Shown in pieces: positions 1 to 6,389 of a stretch of DNA of 13,083 nt (its first letter is position 1; each line of letters opens with the position of its first letter). The notes beneath the pieces were generated by a model. That model was not told the DNA's origin, made no database searches, and worked only from the letters and a program-made list of their open reading frames with translations. Source of the stretch: Bacteroidota bacterium (GTDB lineage Bacteria > Bacteroidota > Bacteroidia > Cytophagales > Cyclobacteriaceae). The position numbers and the translations under genes were made by a program. Location: contig JAPUIM010000543.1 of the NCBI GenBank assembly GCA_027297025.1, positions 1-13,083 on the forward strand. The letters are read 5' to 3'.

Positions 1-272
1 CTGCTACCATGGGACAAAACGAGGCTATTCTTTTATTGCTGGAACACGGTGCCAATATCAATACCCTCATGGACTCGCAATCCATCACTCCTTTGATGAT
101 GGCAGCCACTAATGGTCATGTTGAAACCGTGAAACTCTTACTGGAAAAAGGTGCAGACCCCACCCTAAAGACTGATGATGGCACAACTATATTCAAATTG
201 TTGAAGGCAGTCCCCGACAAAGCCACCCGTAAAGAGCTACAAGAAATTCTAAAGGAGGCACAAGCAAAATAG
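1..272 (+). CDS. Ankyrin-repeat protein, 3' end only (5' end outside window)
   Basis: The reading frame is open to the left edge of the window. The first ATG (position 9) lies inside a repeat: the codons before it read Ala-Thr, so the text is ATMGQNEAILLLLEHGANIN, which aligns with the next repeat, AATNGHVETVKLLLEKGADP. That ATG is therefore very unlikely to be the start, and the gene begins outside the window. What remains is the second half of one ankyrin repeat, one complete repeat (TPLMMAA...LLLEKGAD), a degenerate one (TDDGTTIFKLL) and a charged helical C-terminal cap ending KEAQAK. Ankyrin repeats form protein-binding solenoids; the partner and cellular location cannot be told from this fragment. 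It converges on the barrel gene, with 7 nt between the two stop codons. Confidence 0.88.
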   Translation, partial: ATMGQNEAILLLLEHGANINTLMDSQSITPLMMAATNGHVETVKLLLEKGADPTLKTDDGTTIFKLLKAVPDKATRKELQEILKEAQAK

Positions 273-282
273 AGTAGCTCTA
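270..282. repeat. Palindrome containing both convergent stop codons
   Basis: TAGAG-TAG-CTCTA has perfect 5-bp arms and a 3-nt centre. The left arm begins with the TAG stop of the ankyrin gene and the right arm is the complement of the TAG stop of the barrel gene. There is no T-tract and the stem is short, so this is not a convincing terminator. It may be chance in a very compact convergent junction. Confidence 0.5.
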
Positions 283-1338
283 AATCACAATGCCAAAGCT
301 GATAGCGTTGAGATCGGGTCCTCTACCTTCGGAAAACAGATTGTTGAGGTCGTAGTTGGCAAACAGATCCACTCCTCTGAAGCCAAATTGAAATCTCAGG
401 CCATACCGCCAATTGTTGAGGAAGAAATTGTCGTGGTCTTTGTCTTTTTCCTTATCGCCACTTTCCTTGAATACAAATTTGGTATAACTGTCGATGCGAT
501 AACCTCCGTATCCACCGAGTCCTACTCTCAACCCTTCATGGTTTCTGAACCTTCTTCGAGAATAATAACTGTTGGACCCCAAGTGGAGCATGGGTACCAT
601 ACTGACATTGAGATAAACTACCGTTAGCTTACTTTTTATGGCATTAACGCTGAGGTCCTCCACGAAACCTACGCCCACTGAATCACGTACAAAACGTACA
701 TTCTCGTTTTGCAATTTGAAGTTGTACCAGCTGATATTACCTCCCCAATCCAGAGAAAAGTTGCGTGAGAACCGGGAATGCCAGGTGGAGTTTATGGCTA
801 CATACCACGAACCAAAAGGTTTAACCGTATAGGGTTGGTTGTTTTCATCGGGGAAGTTGCCATTTTCCAGGTAATTATTCATGCCCAGGTCAAAATTGAG
901 AGAGTGATGGGTCCGGTATCGTGGTCTGGAACTGCGGGAATAATCCCTTTCCTGGTCGTTATCGCCGCGCTCTCTTTCCTGATCATAGTCGCTGTTGAAT
1001 CTCACCCCATAGTCTCTATCTTCAACTTCTTCATTCTGCTCAATGTTATCCTGTTCAGATTCTTTAAGGTACTTTTCTCCTGATTCATCTTCAATAGTGA
1101 TGGTTTCCGATCGCTGGTCCATACTGTCAACTGTTAGATTCAAGTCAGAGATCATGGAATTGAGATCATATTTTTTCAACTCCTCCAGATCCTGCTGATT
1201 GTCCACTTGGATGATCACTTTGCTTTTATCGCCCACTTTTATTATGATGGTGTCTTCCTTTTGGTTAATGCCTGCAGGAAAGGCCAGGCAATAGAATGAC
1301 GTTCCAAGCAGGATTAATAATAGATTAAACTTTTTCAT
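280..1338 (-). CDS. Outer-membrane beta-barrel protein with acidic N-terminal segment
   Basis: This 352-residue protein starts at MKKFNLLL. The frame extends 20 codons further upstream, but that stretch lies inside the preceding gene and would bury the signal peptide; ATG 1338 leaves a 10-nt gap to the upstream stop. Residues 1 to about 22 form a signal peptide. Residues 30-73 hold a small mixed segment (IIIKVGDKSKVIIQVDNQQD then a helical stretch). Residues about 77-134 are strongly acidic and low in complexity (EEVEDRDY, DQERERGDNDQERD). From about 144 to the end there are alternating aromatic/hydrophobic strands (SWYVAINSTWHSRFSRNFSLDWGG, LRVGLGGYGGYRID) and a terminal strand LNAISFGIVI, as in small outer-membrane barrels. 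A charged loop (KESGDKEKDKDHD, 291-303) interrupts the barrel. Such barrels recur beside ECF sigma/anti-sigma pairs in Bacteroidota. It is last in the sigma set and may be its sensor or output; the exact family was not identified. Confidence 0.82.
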   Translation of the reverse strand: MKKFNLLLILLGTSFYCLAFPAGINQKEDTIIIKVGDKSKVIIQVDNQQDLEELKKYDLNSMISDLNLTVDSMDQRSETITIEDESGEKYLKESEQDNIEQNEEVEDRDYGVRFNSDYDQERERGDNDQERDYSRSSRPRYRTHHSLNFDLGMNNYLENGNFPDENNQPYTVKPFGSWYVAINSTWHSRFSRNFSLDWGGNISWYNFKLQNENVRFVRDSVGVGFVEDLSVNAIKSKLTVVYLNVSMVPMLHLGSNSYYSRRRFRNHEGLRVGLGGYGGYRIDSYTKFVFKESGDKEKDKDHDNFFLNNWRYGLRFQFGFRGVDLFANYDLNNLFSEGRGPDLNAISFGIVI

Positions 1339-1348
1339 AGGTTTATTA

Positions 1349-2089
1349 TCACTTTTCTTTTTTCTTCCAGTTAAAGGCCAGTAATTGATCTTTGGCATCC
1401 CTCAATTGTTCCAGTGTGAGTTGTTCTTCCTGGAAATCTCTGGCTTTGTTAAATATTTTTTTCAATCCCTTTTTCTTTGTTGATCGAGAATCTGAACCAC
1501 GGGCCAATGCATTATGGGAAACCTTACTTCTTTTGTATATAATGGTAATTTTTGGTAAGGCAACCTCTTGGGGCTGATGCCGTGGAGCATCTTGAATTGT
1601 TTGGTTCGAAGAATGGTTATTATATGCAATAGCAATATTGGTTTTTGTCAAAGTTTCGTCCGCTTCAGTTATGATCGGGTTAACTTCAGTTACTTGGGGT
1701 TGCTTACCAAATAATGCAATTGAGGGTTTTGAGGAGGTAGATAACACCAGACTACCTACTGCTATGATTTGATCCTTGATGGTGGGAGTTGCAGATAGAT
1801 CTTCCTGGATTAAAGCTTTTTTGCTCAAAGATAGGGTAGATAACATTTCTCTATCTGAAGATTGAACATATGATGGCACCCTTTCCTGGATTGATCTTTG
1901 GTTCATGTCAGTGGCCAACCAGGTGATTGCCAGCAGTAAAGTGACGGAAGCGGCAAGTTTAAACCAGATAACATTTGAATTTCTTTTTTCTCTTAATAAC
2001 CTACTTTCGAGCTCTGCCCAGGCCTCAGAAGATGGAGCAGTGGTTTGTCCATCCAGGTTCTCTTTAAAAAATTGGTCTAGTGTATTCAT
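1349..2089 (-). CDS. Membrane-anchored anti-sigma factor-like protein
   Basis: This 246-residue protein probably binds and restrains the ECF sigma factor encoded just upstream. Residues 1-38 would be a short cytoplasmic domain with the pattern SEAWAELESRLLREK, typical of short Bacteroidota anti-sigma N-termini. No zinc-binding HxxxCxxC motif is present, so it is not a ZAS-type anti-sigma. Residues about 40-59 (VIWFKLAASVTLLLAITWLA) are the single membrane helix. Residues 60-246 would be periplasmic: a Ser/Thr-rich stretch, then ITIIYKRS (181-188), then a basic helical tail with KKKGLKKIFNKAR (205-217), LEQLRDAKDQLLAF (226-239) and KKKEK at the end. Its start codon overlaps the sigma stop as ATGA (2089-2086), indicating translational coupling. 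The function is inferred from position, topology and the N-terminal pattern; sequence similarity to characterised anti-sigmas is weak. Confidence 0.75.
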   Translation of the reverse strand: MNTLDQFFKENLDGQTTAPSSEAWAELESRLLREKRNSNVIWFKLAASVTLLLAITWLATDMNQRSIQERVPSYVQSSDREMLSTLSLSKKALIQEDLSATPTIKDQIIAVGSLVLSTSSKPSIALFGKQPQVTEVNPIITEADETLTKTNIAIAYNNHSSNQTIQDAPRHQPQEVALPKITIIYKRSKVSHNALARGSDSRSTKKKGLKKIFNKARDFQEEQLTLEQLRDAKDQLLAFNWKKKEK

Positions 2090-2679
2090 ATTGGTTGTGC
2101 AATTTTCCTTTCCTTTTCGCTTTGCAATAGATATTGCTGTAATAATTTACGCCCCCGGCTCAACTGAGACTTAGAGGTATTCACACTGATTTGTAACATC
2201 TGGGCTATTTCGTTATGGGAATACCCCTCAAGAGCGAAGAGATTGAACACTGTGCGATAGCCCGTTGGGAGTTGTTCGATCATTTTCATTAAGTCCTCTA
2301 CTTCAAGATTCTGTGGCAAAAGAGCATATCCAGCTTTCATGTCAGCTTTTTCCAGATCTATCTCTAAATACATGGATTTATTCGATCTTAAATATTCCAG
2401 ACATTCATTGACCATAATGCGTCTTACCCAAGCCTGAAAACTTCCATCACTTTTAAACTGAGCAAGTTTTTTGAATACCTTGGTAAATCCTTTGATCATT
2501 AAATCCTCAGCTTCCTGCCGATTTTGTACGTATCGCAAACAAACAAACAGCATAGTTGAAGCAAACCGCTCATATAGCGCCTTCTGAGCCTGTAAATCTT
2601 GTTTCAAGCAAGCACTGATCAGTTGATCTTCTTTCTTTGATTTTTTGATCTTCAACAACAATACGGATAGACGCTTCAC
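2086..2679 (-). CDS. ECF-type RNA polymerase sigma factor (sigma-70 family)
   Basis: This 197-residue alternative sigma factor redirects RNA polymerase to its own promoter set. Region 2 spans about residues 32-99, with ALYERFASTMLFVCLRYV, QEAEDLMIKGFTKVFKKL and FQAWVRRIMVNECLEYLRS, the pattern for core binding and -10 recognition. Region 4 spans about 128-181, with IEQLPTGYRTVFNLFALEGYSHNEIAQML and a helix-turn-helix ending SVNTSKSQLSRGRKLL that reads the -35 element. Region 3 is absent and the length is normal, both typical of ECF factors. The start is GTG (2679-2677); no in-frame ATG gives a complete region 2 with a sensible N-terminus, though the TTG codons at residues 7-9 are possible. 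It ends by ATGA overlap with the anti-sigma gene and lies 70 nt after the lipoprotein gene. No clean vegetative promoter was found in that gap, so it may be read from upstream or recognise an ECF-type promoter. Confidence 0.93.
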   Translation of the reverse strand: MKRLSVLLLKIKKSKKEDQLISACLKQDLQAQKALYERFASTMLFVCLRYVQNRQEAEDLMIKGFTKVFKKLAQFKSDGSFQAWVRRIMVNECLEYLRSNKSMYLEIDLEKADMKAGYALLPQNLEVEDLMKMIEQLPTGYRTVFNLFALEGYSHNEIAQMLQISVNTSKSQLSRGRKLLQQYLLQSEKERKIAQPI

Positions 2680-2749
2680 TAGAATGATGTGAAATTTGCT
2701 TCCGAGGTTGCGTGGGCAAGTAAATAATCTCTCAAAGTGTCTTCATTTA

Positions 2750-3205
2750 TTAATAAGCAGCTTGGTAATCCACCTTGATAATAATCTCGGTTACTTTGTC
2801 GGCTTGAACTTCCACCGGATGGATATTTCCCAGGCCATCAAATAAATTGGCGTAAAGCCCTTTGTCCTCTTTAACCATTATGGAATATTTGCCGGGGGTA
2901 AGCTCCACACTAAATACACCCTTCTGGTTAGATTGAACGGTAGTAATTAACTCATTGTTGATTTTGCTAAAGAAACGGCCCGATATTACGGTTTGATCTC
3001 TATTGGTAAGTGCATAAATATATATTTCCCTTTGAATTGGTTTCCCTTTTGGCATACCAGGTGTTTTACCGCCTATGGTAGGCATCATATTACCCTCAAA
3101 CCAAATGACCTTTCCCCGGATGCCTTGTGGTATTTGTACCGGTGGTTTATTTGCACAATAGGAAAATCCAAACAACAATAAGGCTATTTGTAAATATTGT
3201 ATCAT
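2750..3205 (-). CDS. Probable lipoprotein with carboxypeptidase-regulatory-like (Ig-like) fold
   Basis: This protein has 151 residues from ATG 3205. A longer frame exists but opens with TTG (3223) and adds only six residues in front of the hydrophobic segment, so the ATG is preferred. Residues 2-16 are hydrophobic and end FGFSYC-ANKPP. Cys17 could be the lipidated residue, but Tyr at -1 is a poor lipobox, so ordinary signal peptidase cleavage is possible. After a Pro-rich spacer, residues about 28-145 read as a beta-sandwich: IRGKVIWFEGN, REIYIYALTN, VQSNQKGVFSVELTPGKYSIMV, VTEIIIKVDY. The G-x-F-x-x-x-L-x-P-G-x-Y pattern is the hallmark of carboxypeptidase-regulatory-like domains, which act as structural or binding modules in envelope proteins. 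No catalytic residues are evident. It is co-oriented with the sigma gene and may be part of that transcript. Confidence 0.78.
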   Translation of the reverse strand: MIQYLQIALLLFGFSYCANKPPVQIPQGIRGKVIWFEGNMMPTIGGKTPGMPKGKPIQREIYIYALTNRDQTVISGRFFSKINNELITTVQSNQKGVFSVELTPGKYSIMVKEDKGLYANLFDGLGNIHPVEVQADKVTEIIIKVDYQAAY

Positions 3206-3206
3206 A

Positions 3207-3223
3207 TTGGAAATGTATTCCAA
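3207..3223 (-). repeat. Inverted repeat directly before the lipoprotein start
   Basis: TTGGAA-N5-TTCCAA has perfect 6-bp arms and ends 2 nt before the ATG at 3205. In the minus-strand RNA it would form a small hairpin over the ribosome entry region; as DNA it could be an operator next to the candidate -7 element (3223-3230). Which of these, if either, is real cannot be told from sequence. Confidence 0.45.
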
Positions 3224-3254
3224 AAATTTATTTCAGTTCCAGCTTTATGTGCAA
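3223..3254 (-). promoter_or_regulatory. Candidate Bacteroidota-type promoter for the lipoprotein gene
   Basis: Read on the minus strand there is TTG (3254-3252), a 21-nt spacer, and TAAATTTT (3230-3223). The Bacteroidota housekeeping pattern is TTG, 19-21 nt, TAnnTTTG; here only the last base of the -7 box differs. The TTG comes from the T-tract of the upstream terminator, so terminator and promoter would be packed end to end. The predicted transcript start would be about 10 nt before the ATG, a short leader. The region is AT-rich, so chance matches are likely. Confidence 0.35.
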
Positions 3255-3284
3255 AAAGCCGACCAAATAATTTGACCGGCTTTT
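3253..3284 (-). terminator. Intrinsic terminator of the padR-pspC operon
   Basis: On the minus strand the arms are AAAAGCCGGTCAAA and TTTGGTCGGCTTTT around a 3-nt loop (TTA), followed by a run of five T in total. The stem starts 18 nt after the stop of the PspC gene. Two positions are G-U wobbles in the minus-strand RNA but would be A-C mismatches in the plus-strand RNA, so the hairpin is fully paired only in the direction of the PspC gene. This supports a transcript end here and a separate promoter for the lipoprotein/sigma set. Confidence 0.88.
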
Positions 3285-3302
3285 AATAACCTAAACTAAA
3301 CT

Positions 3303-5732
3303 TTAATCTTCCCTGACTGTGCTGGTTCGGCTTTTAATAATTTCTACCACCGCATTTCCGCGATACCTCACACTGCTCACTCCGGTAGCATTTATTTCTA
3401 AAGTATTGAGAGCATTTACTTTGGCATTGGAGGCTCCATGGGTCTCAACACTAACCTCTTCCCCTGCAAAACCAAAGGCATTGAGTTTAGAAGCCCCATG
3501 CAGTTCCACCTCCAATTGACGTGCATTGCCTTGCAACTCCAATTCAGAAGTCCCTTCCTGCACTACCTGCAAATAATCAAGATCCAGATCCACCTCGGCT
3601 TGGGCCTTGTCGTTTAATTGAATAGAGAAGTTATCATTTGAAAAACCTGTAATATGGGTATTGCTAGCCCCTCCTAAATCAACCCTTTTAAGTTCCGGGG
3701 TGATGATATTTACATTGATTTCATTGGATCTGCGTCGAAAGCTCCTACGTCCTCTGTCCCATTCGATTTCTAACTGGCCATTATTATTGTAAACCTCGAC
3801 TTGTTCCACATAGCGTTCGCGCCCCGATAAGGTAATCTGGGATTGGTCTCCCTTACGGATCCTCACTTTAAAAATACCTGATAAAGTAATTTCGTCAAAT
3901 GTGCCTATTTCCAAATCTTTGGAGTAGCCGTGGTATCTAAAGTCATCATCTGGTCCTTGAGAACGGTCACAAGTGATACATTCCAAACCGGATTGGGTGT
4001 AGGTCCAGGTGTTGCCCTCCATTTGGTAAACGCTATACCCATCTCGGTATAAAGTGCTTCTCAAAATGTGTTTGAGGTCCTCCTCCATTAAAAATTTCTC
4101 CCCAAAAGGAATATAGAGGATCATATCTAGTTCTTGGGCACGGAATTTACTATCCGGATTGAAGGTGAAATTGGAATCAAAAATGAGGACAGAATCTTCT
4201 TGAGTAACCCTGTAACTCACCATCCTGGCATTTTGTTCGGCTTGTTGTCGGGAGCTTCCCCGGGCCATAAACACCTGGACCAATTCATACTGGGGTCCAT
4301 TGTGACCGCGTAATTTTAAACTGGTTTGATGATAATTGTTAAATCCGGTTTCTCTGACTTTTAGTACAACAGTTTTTCCCTGCAAGTCATACTCTTGTGT
4401 TTCTTTATAACTTCCTTCGGAACGGAAGTCAAAGAACAGTGGGGGAAGGGTAAAACTTAGGGTGATAAGGCTGATGATCCATACTGCGAACAAAGACCAG
4501 CCAACGGTTGTATTCATTACACTTCGTTTGGCTATAATTACTATGCCTAACAGTGACAAGGCCAGGGCGGGTATCAACAAGGCAAAGAAACAAGCGATGG
4601 CTACCACCGAGGGTATACTTGCTGCCATAAAATCCATAGGTAAATGCCCACTCCATATCACCAAATCACTTGTCAACAATCCCAAAGTAACTCCGGTAGC
4701 TACAATTAAGCACAAGATCATGGCCAAACCCACTATGGTAATAATAATACCGGTAAGTATACGTATGGCCTCAACCAGGAACAGTAAGATAGGTCCCAAA
4801 ACTTTTCCTAATCCTGATACCACTGCTGCGATCAGCCGGAATGGGAATAAAAGGATCTTTACCAGCAAGTTTTCCTCCCCCTCTTTTACATTGAGACTTT
4901 TTTTGACATTAGATTCAATGTTGGAGAGGGTAACCGGCTCCCCCTGCATTTGCATTTTCTCGGTAATGGTCTTGGCCTCCGGTGTGATGATCCACAAAAT
5001 GATGTAAATGACCAACCCTGAGCCGCCCAAGAATAGAGTCAGAACAAATAAAAGCCGGATCAATACCACATCGAGGCCAAAGTAAGCAGCCACCCCGCTG
5101 GCAACTCCACCTAATACCCGGTCTTCGGAACTGCGATACATTTTCTTAAGTTTTTTATCCTCCTCCAGTTCTTTAGAAGGAGGGATTACGATCCAACAAA
5201 TGATATATGCGATAACGATGACCACTGTAATTTTAATACCGATGAAAAAATTGATCAGCAAAATGATCAACAGCAATCTGATCCACATGGGATCGATATT
5301 GAAGTAGTGCGCAATGCCGGCAGCCACCCCACCCAGTAATTTTCTCTTGGTATCTCGATATAGTTTTTTAGGACGTTGGGCGGCTTTGGTACCGGCTTCA
5401 GGTTCTGCTGTTTCCGGTTGGGCCTCTTCTGTGACCGTTCCTGCAGTCCCTTTACTTTCCTGCTCCTCGATTGCTTCGAAATCGGCAATGGTCCCCATGG
5501 TAGCAATCAAACTGCTTACATCTTCACTGGTGACCACCTGCTGCCCATCTTTAAGCTTTGTTAAGAATATTTCTGCAATTCGGCTTTCGATATCGGCAAT
5601 AATTTCATTACTGTCCTCAAATGTGGTAAAATAACGATTGATGGATTCCAGGTATTCCTTTAATTTGTCATACCCATCCTCTTCGATATGAAAAACAATG
5701 CCACTTATATTGATACTTATATTCTTTTTCAT
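3303..5732 (-). CDS. Tandem PspC-domain membrane protein with C-terminal GIN (DUF2807) domain
   Basis: This is an 809-residue inner-membrane protein. Residues 1-91 form a soluble alpha/beta domain (MKKNISINISGIVFHIEEDG, with EIIADIESRIAEIF) common at the N-terminus of Bacteroidota PspC proteins, followed by an acidic Ala/Pro/Glu linker (92-120). Two PspC domains follow: 122-186 (KLYRDTKRKLLGGVAAGIAHYF and a membrane helix) and 197-254 (KMYRSSEDRVLGGVASGVAAYF and a helix). More membrane segments lie at about 312-355, 371-401 and 411-436. Residues 437-600 form an outward soluble domain with a Cys pair (LECITCDR, 585-588). Residues 606-795 form a GIN/DUF2807 beta-solenoid, with repeated G-A/V-S turns at GGAS 687, HGAS 745, HGAS 765 and TGVS 783. 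PspC relatives sense or respond to membrane stress in other bacteria; the role here is inferred. It lies 7 nt after the PadR gene and ends at a strong terminator. Confidence 0.92.
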   Translation of the reverse strand: MKKNISINISGIVFHIEEDGYDKLKEYLESINRYFTTFEDSNEIIADIESRIAEIFLTKLKDGQQVVTSEDVSSLIATMGTIADFEAIEEQESKGTAGTVTEEAQPETAEPEAGTKAAQRPKKLYRDTKRKLLGGVAAGIAHYFNIDPMWIRLLLIILLINFFIGIKITVVIVIAYIICWIVIPPSKELEEDKKLKKMYRSSEDRVLGGVASGVAAYFGLDVVLIRLLFVLTLFLGGSGLVIYIILWIITPEAKTITEKMQMQGEPVTLSNIESNVKKSLNVKEGEENLLVKILLFPFRLIAAVVSGLGKVLGPILLFLVEAIRILTGIIITIVGLAMILCLIVATGVTLGLLTSDLVIWSGHLPMDFMAASIPSVVAIACFFALLIPALALSLLGIVIIAKRSVMNTTVGWSLFAVWIISLITLSFTLPPLFFDFRSEGSYKETQEYDLQGKTVVLKVRETGFNNYHQTSLKLRGHNGPQYELVQVFMARGSSRQQAEQNARMVSYRVTQEDSVLIFDSNFTFNPDSKFRAQELDMILYIPFGEKFLMEEDLKHILRSTLYRDGYSVYQMEGNTWTYTQSGLECITCDRSQGPDDDFRYHGYSKDLEIGTFDEITLSGIFKVRIRKGDQSQITLSGRERYVEQVEVYNNNGQLEIEWDRGRRSFRRRSNEINVNIITPELKRVDLGGASNTHITGFSNDNFSIQLNDKAQAEVDLDLDYLQVVQEGTSELELQGNARQLEVELHGASKLNAFGFAGEEVSVETHGASNAKVNALNTLEINATGVSSVRYRGNAVVEIIKSRTSTVRED

Positions 5733-5739
5733 CTACTGG

Positions 5740-6096
5740 CTATTTAGATTCTTGGTCTTTGGTTAGTGTTTTTTTGGATATGATTTTTCTGGTTGAACCG
5801 GTAAGTTCTTTCCAGGTGACGCCCAACTGTTTTAAAAATTTCAGGCCGTTATCAGTAAGGGTATAATACTTACGGGGTGGACCTGAAGTGGATTCTACCC
5901 ATTTGTAGTCAACTAATCCTGCTTTTCGAAGCCGTGTCAAAAGAGGGTAAAGAGTACCTTCTACAACCATTATCCTGGCTGAGGTCAATTCTTCCAACAT
6001 GTCTGATGCGTAAACCTCGCCCCTGGAGATGATCTGTAGAATACACAGCTCCAAAATCCCTTTTCGCATTTGCACTTGAGTGTTCTCTAAATTCAT
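5740..6096 (-). CDS. PadR-family winged-helix transcriptional regulator
   Basis: This 118-residue DNA-binding regulator probably represses its own operon. Residues about 10-95 carry the PadR winged helix: MRKGILELCILQIISRGEVYASDMLEEL, the recognition segment VVEGTLYPLLTRLRKAGLV, and the wing WVESTSGPPRKYYTLTDNG. The C-terminus (96-118) is a short basic, polar tail in place of the longer dimerising helices of subfamily 1, so it belongs with the short PadR-like group often found just upstream of PspC genes in Bacteroidota. An internal ATG at residue 10 exists, but MNLENTQVQMRKG matches the usual N-terminus of these proteins, so the first ATG is kept. The stop lies 7 nt before the PspC start, so the two are almost certainly one transcript. 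A candidate operator lies at 6143-6163. The ligand or signal is unknown. Confidence 0.93.
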   Translation of the reverse strand: MNLENTQVQMRKGILELCILQIISRGEVYASDMLEELTSARIMVVEGTLYPLLTRLRKAGLVDYKWVESTSGPPRKYYTLTDNGLKFLKQLGVTWKELTGSTRKIISKKTLTKDQESK

Positions 6097-6142
6097 TGTT
6101 AATTTCTATATATTTATTCTCTTTGGTGTCGTATACGGGAAA

Positions 6143-6163
6143 GTACCTTGTAAAGCCAAGTAC
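6143..6163 (-). promoter_or_regulatory. Candidate PadR operator (autoregulation site)
   Basis: On the + strand the site reads GTACCTTG, 6 nt, CAAGTAC: GTAC at each end, with TTG and CAA inside but offset by one base, so the symmetry is imperfect. It lies about 47-67 nt upstream of the PadR start, where a self-repressing PadR would bind. Short PadR regulators typically bind inverted repeats of this general size in their own promoters. Assignment to this PadR rests on position and symmetry only. Confidence 0.45.
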
Positions 6164-6333
6164 CGAATAAAAAAAAATGATTTTAGTAATATATTCTTAT
6201 AAAAGTTATAATTTAAATTAAAAAAGTTAAAAAAATACTCAATTTTATCAGAGACAGACCATAAGAGGTTACATAAATCTTGAAAAAAATATCAAAGTAA
6301 AGGATAGCATTTAACCTTCTATTCGAAAACATA

Positions 6334-6354
6334 TTAGGTTTATATTAAACCTAA
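6334..6354 (+). promoter_or_regulatory. Perfect inverted repeat upstream of the PorV-like gene
   Basis: TTAGGTTTA-TAT-TAAACCTAA has perfect 9-bp arms and a 3-nt centre, 35 nt before the ATG of the PorV-like gene. It contains TAGGTTTA (6335-6342), a partial match to the Bacteroidota -7 element, so as DNA it could be an operator lying on the promoter. As RNA it would be a weak AT-rich leader hairpin. No U-tract follows, so it is not a terminator. Confidence 0.55.
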
Positions 6355-6355
6355 A

Positions 6356-6368
6356 TGTTAAATTAACA
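6356..6368 (+). promoter_or_regulatory. Second perfect palindrome adjacent to the first
   Basis: TGTTAA-A-TTAACA has 6-bp arms around one base, starts one base after the preceding inverted repeat and ends 21 nt before the ATG. The two together look like paired operator sites or paired leader structures. The GTTAA/TTAAC core is AT-rich and could occur by chance; adjacency to the first palindrome is the main argument for it. Confidence 0.42.
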
Positions 6369-6389
6369 GACGTATCAAATGTTGATCAG

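Larger units (their letters stand above)
6097..6389. other. AT-rich divergent intergenic region between padR and the PorV-like gene
   Basis: These 293 nt separate two divergent operons and hold no plausible gene. The half near padR carries a GTAC/GTAC inverted repeat. The middle (about 6165-6260) is almost pure A/T with A-runs. The half near the PorV-like gene carries two adjacent palindromes (6334-6354 and 6356-6368). No full TTG-N19-21-TAnnTTTG promoter was found on either strand; the closest -7 element on the + strand is TAGGTTTA (6335-6342), which lacks a suitably placed TTG. Confidence 0.7.

Noticed and set aside
388..1083. Three plus-strand open frames over the barrel gene
   Set aside because: They are antisense shadows of a gene with a convincing signal peptide and barrel pattern.
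1339..1398. Upstream extension of the barrel gene (start at 1398)
   Set aside because: It lies inside the anti-sigma gene and would place 20 charged residues ahead of a clear signal peptide; ATG 1338 fits better.
2680..2749. Vegetative promoter directly ahead of the sigma gene
   Set aside because: The best candidate, TTG-N18-CAAATTTC on the minus strand, misses the spacer length and two fixed bases of the -7 box.
3206..3223. Longer lipoprotein start at 3223
   Set aside because: The codon is TTG, and the added six residues give no better signal peptide than ATG 3205.
4462..5007. 181-codon plus-strand open frame
   Set aside because: It lies entirely antisense to the PspC/GIN gene and its composition mirrors membrane-helix codons read backwards; no domain or start context supports it.
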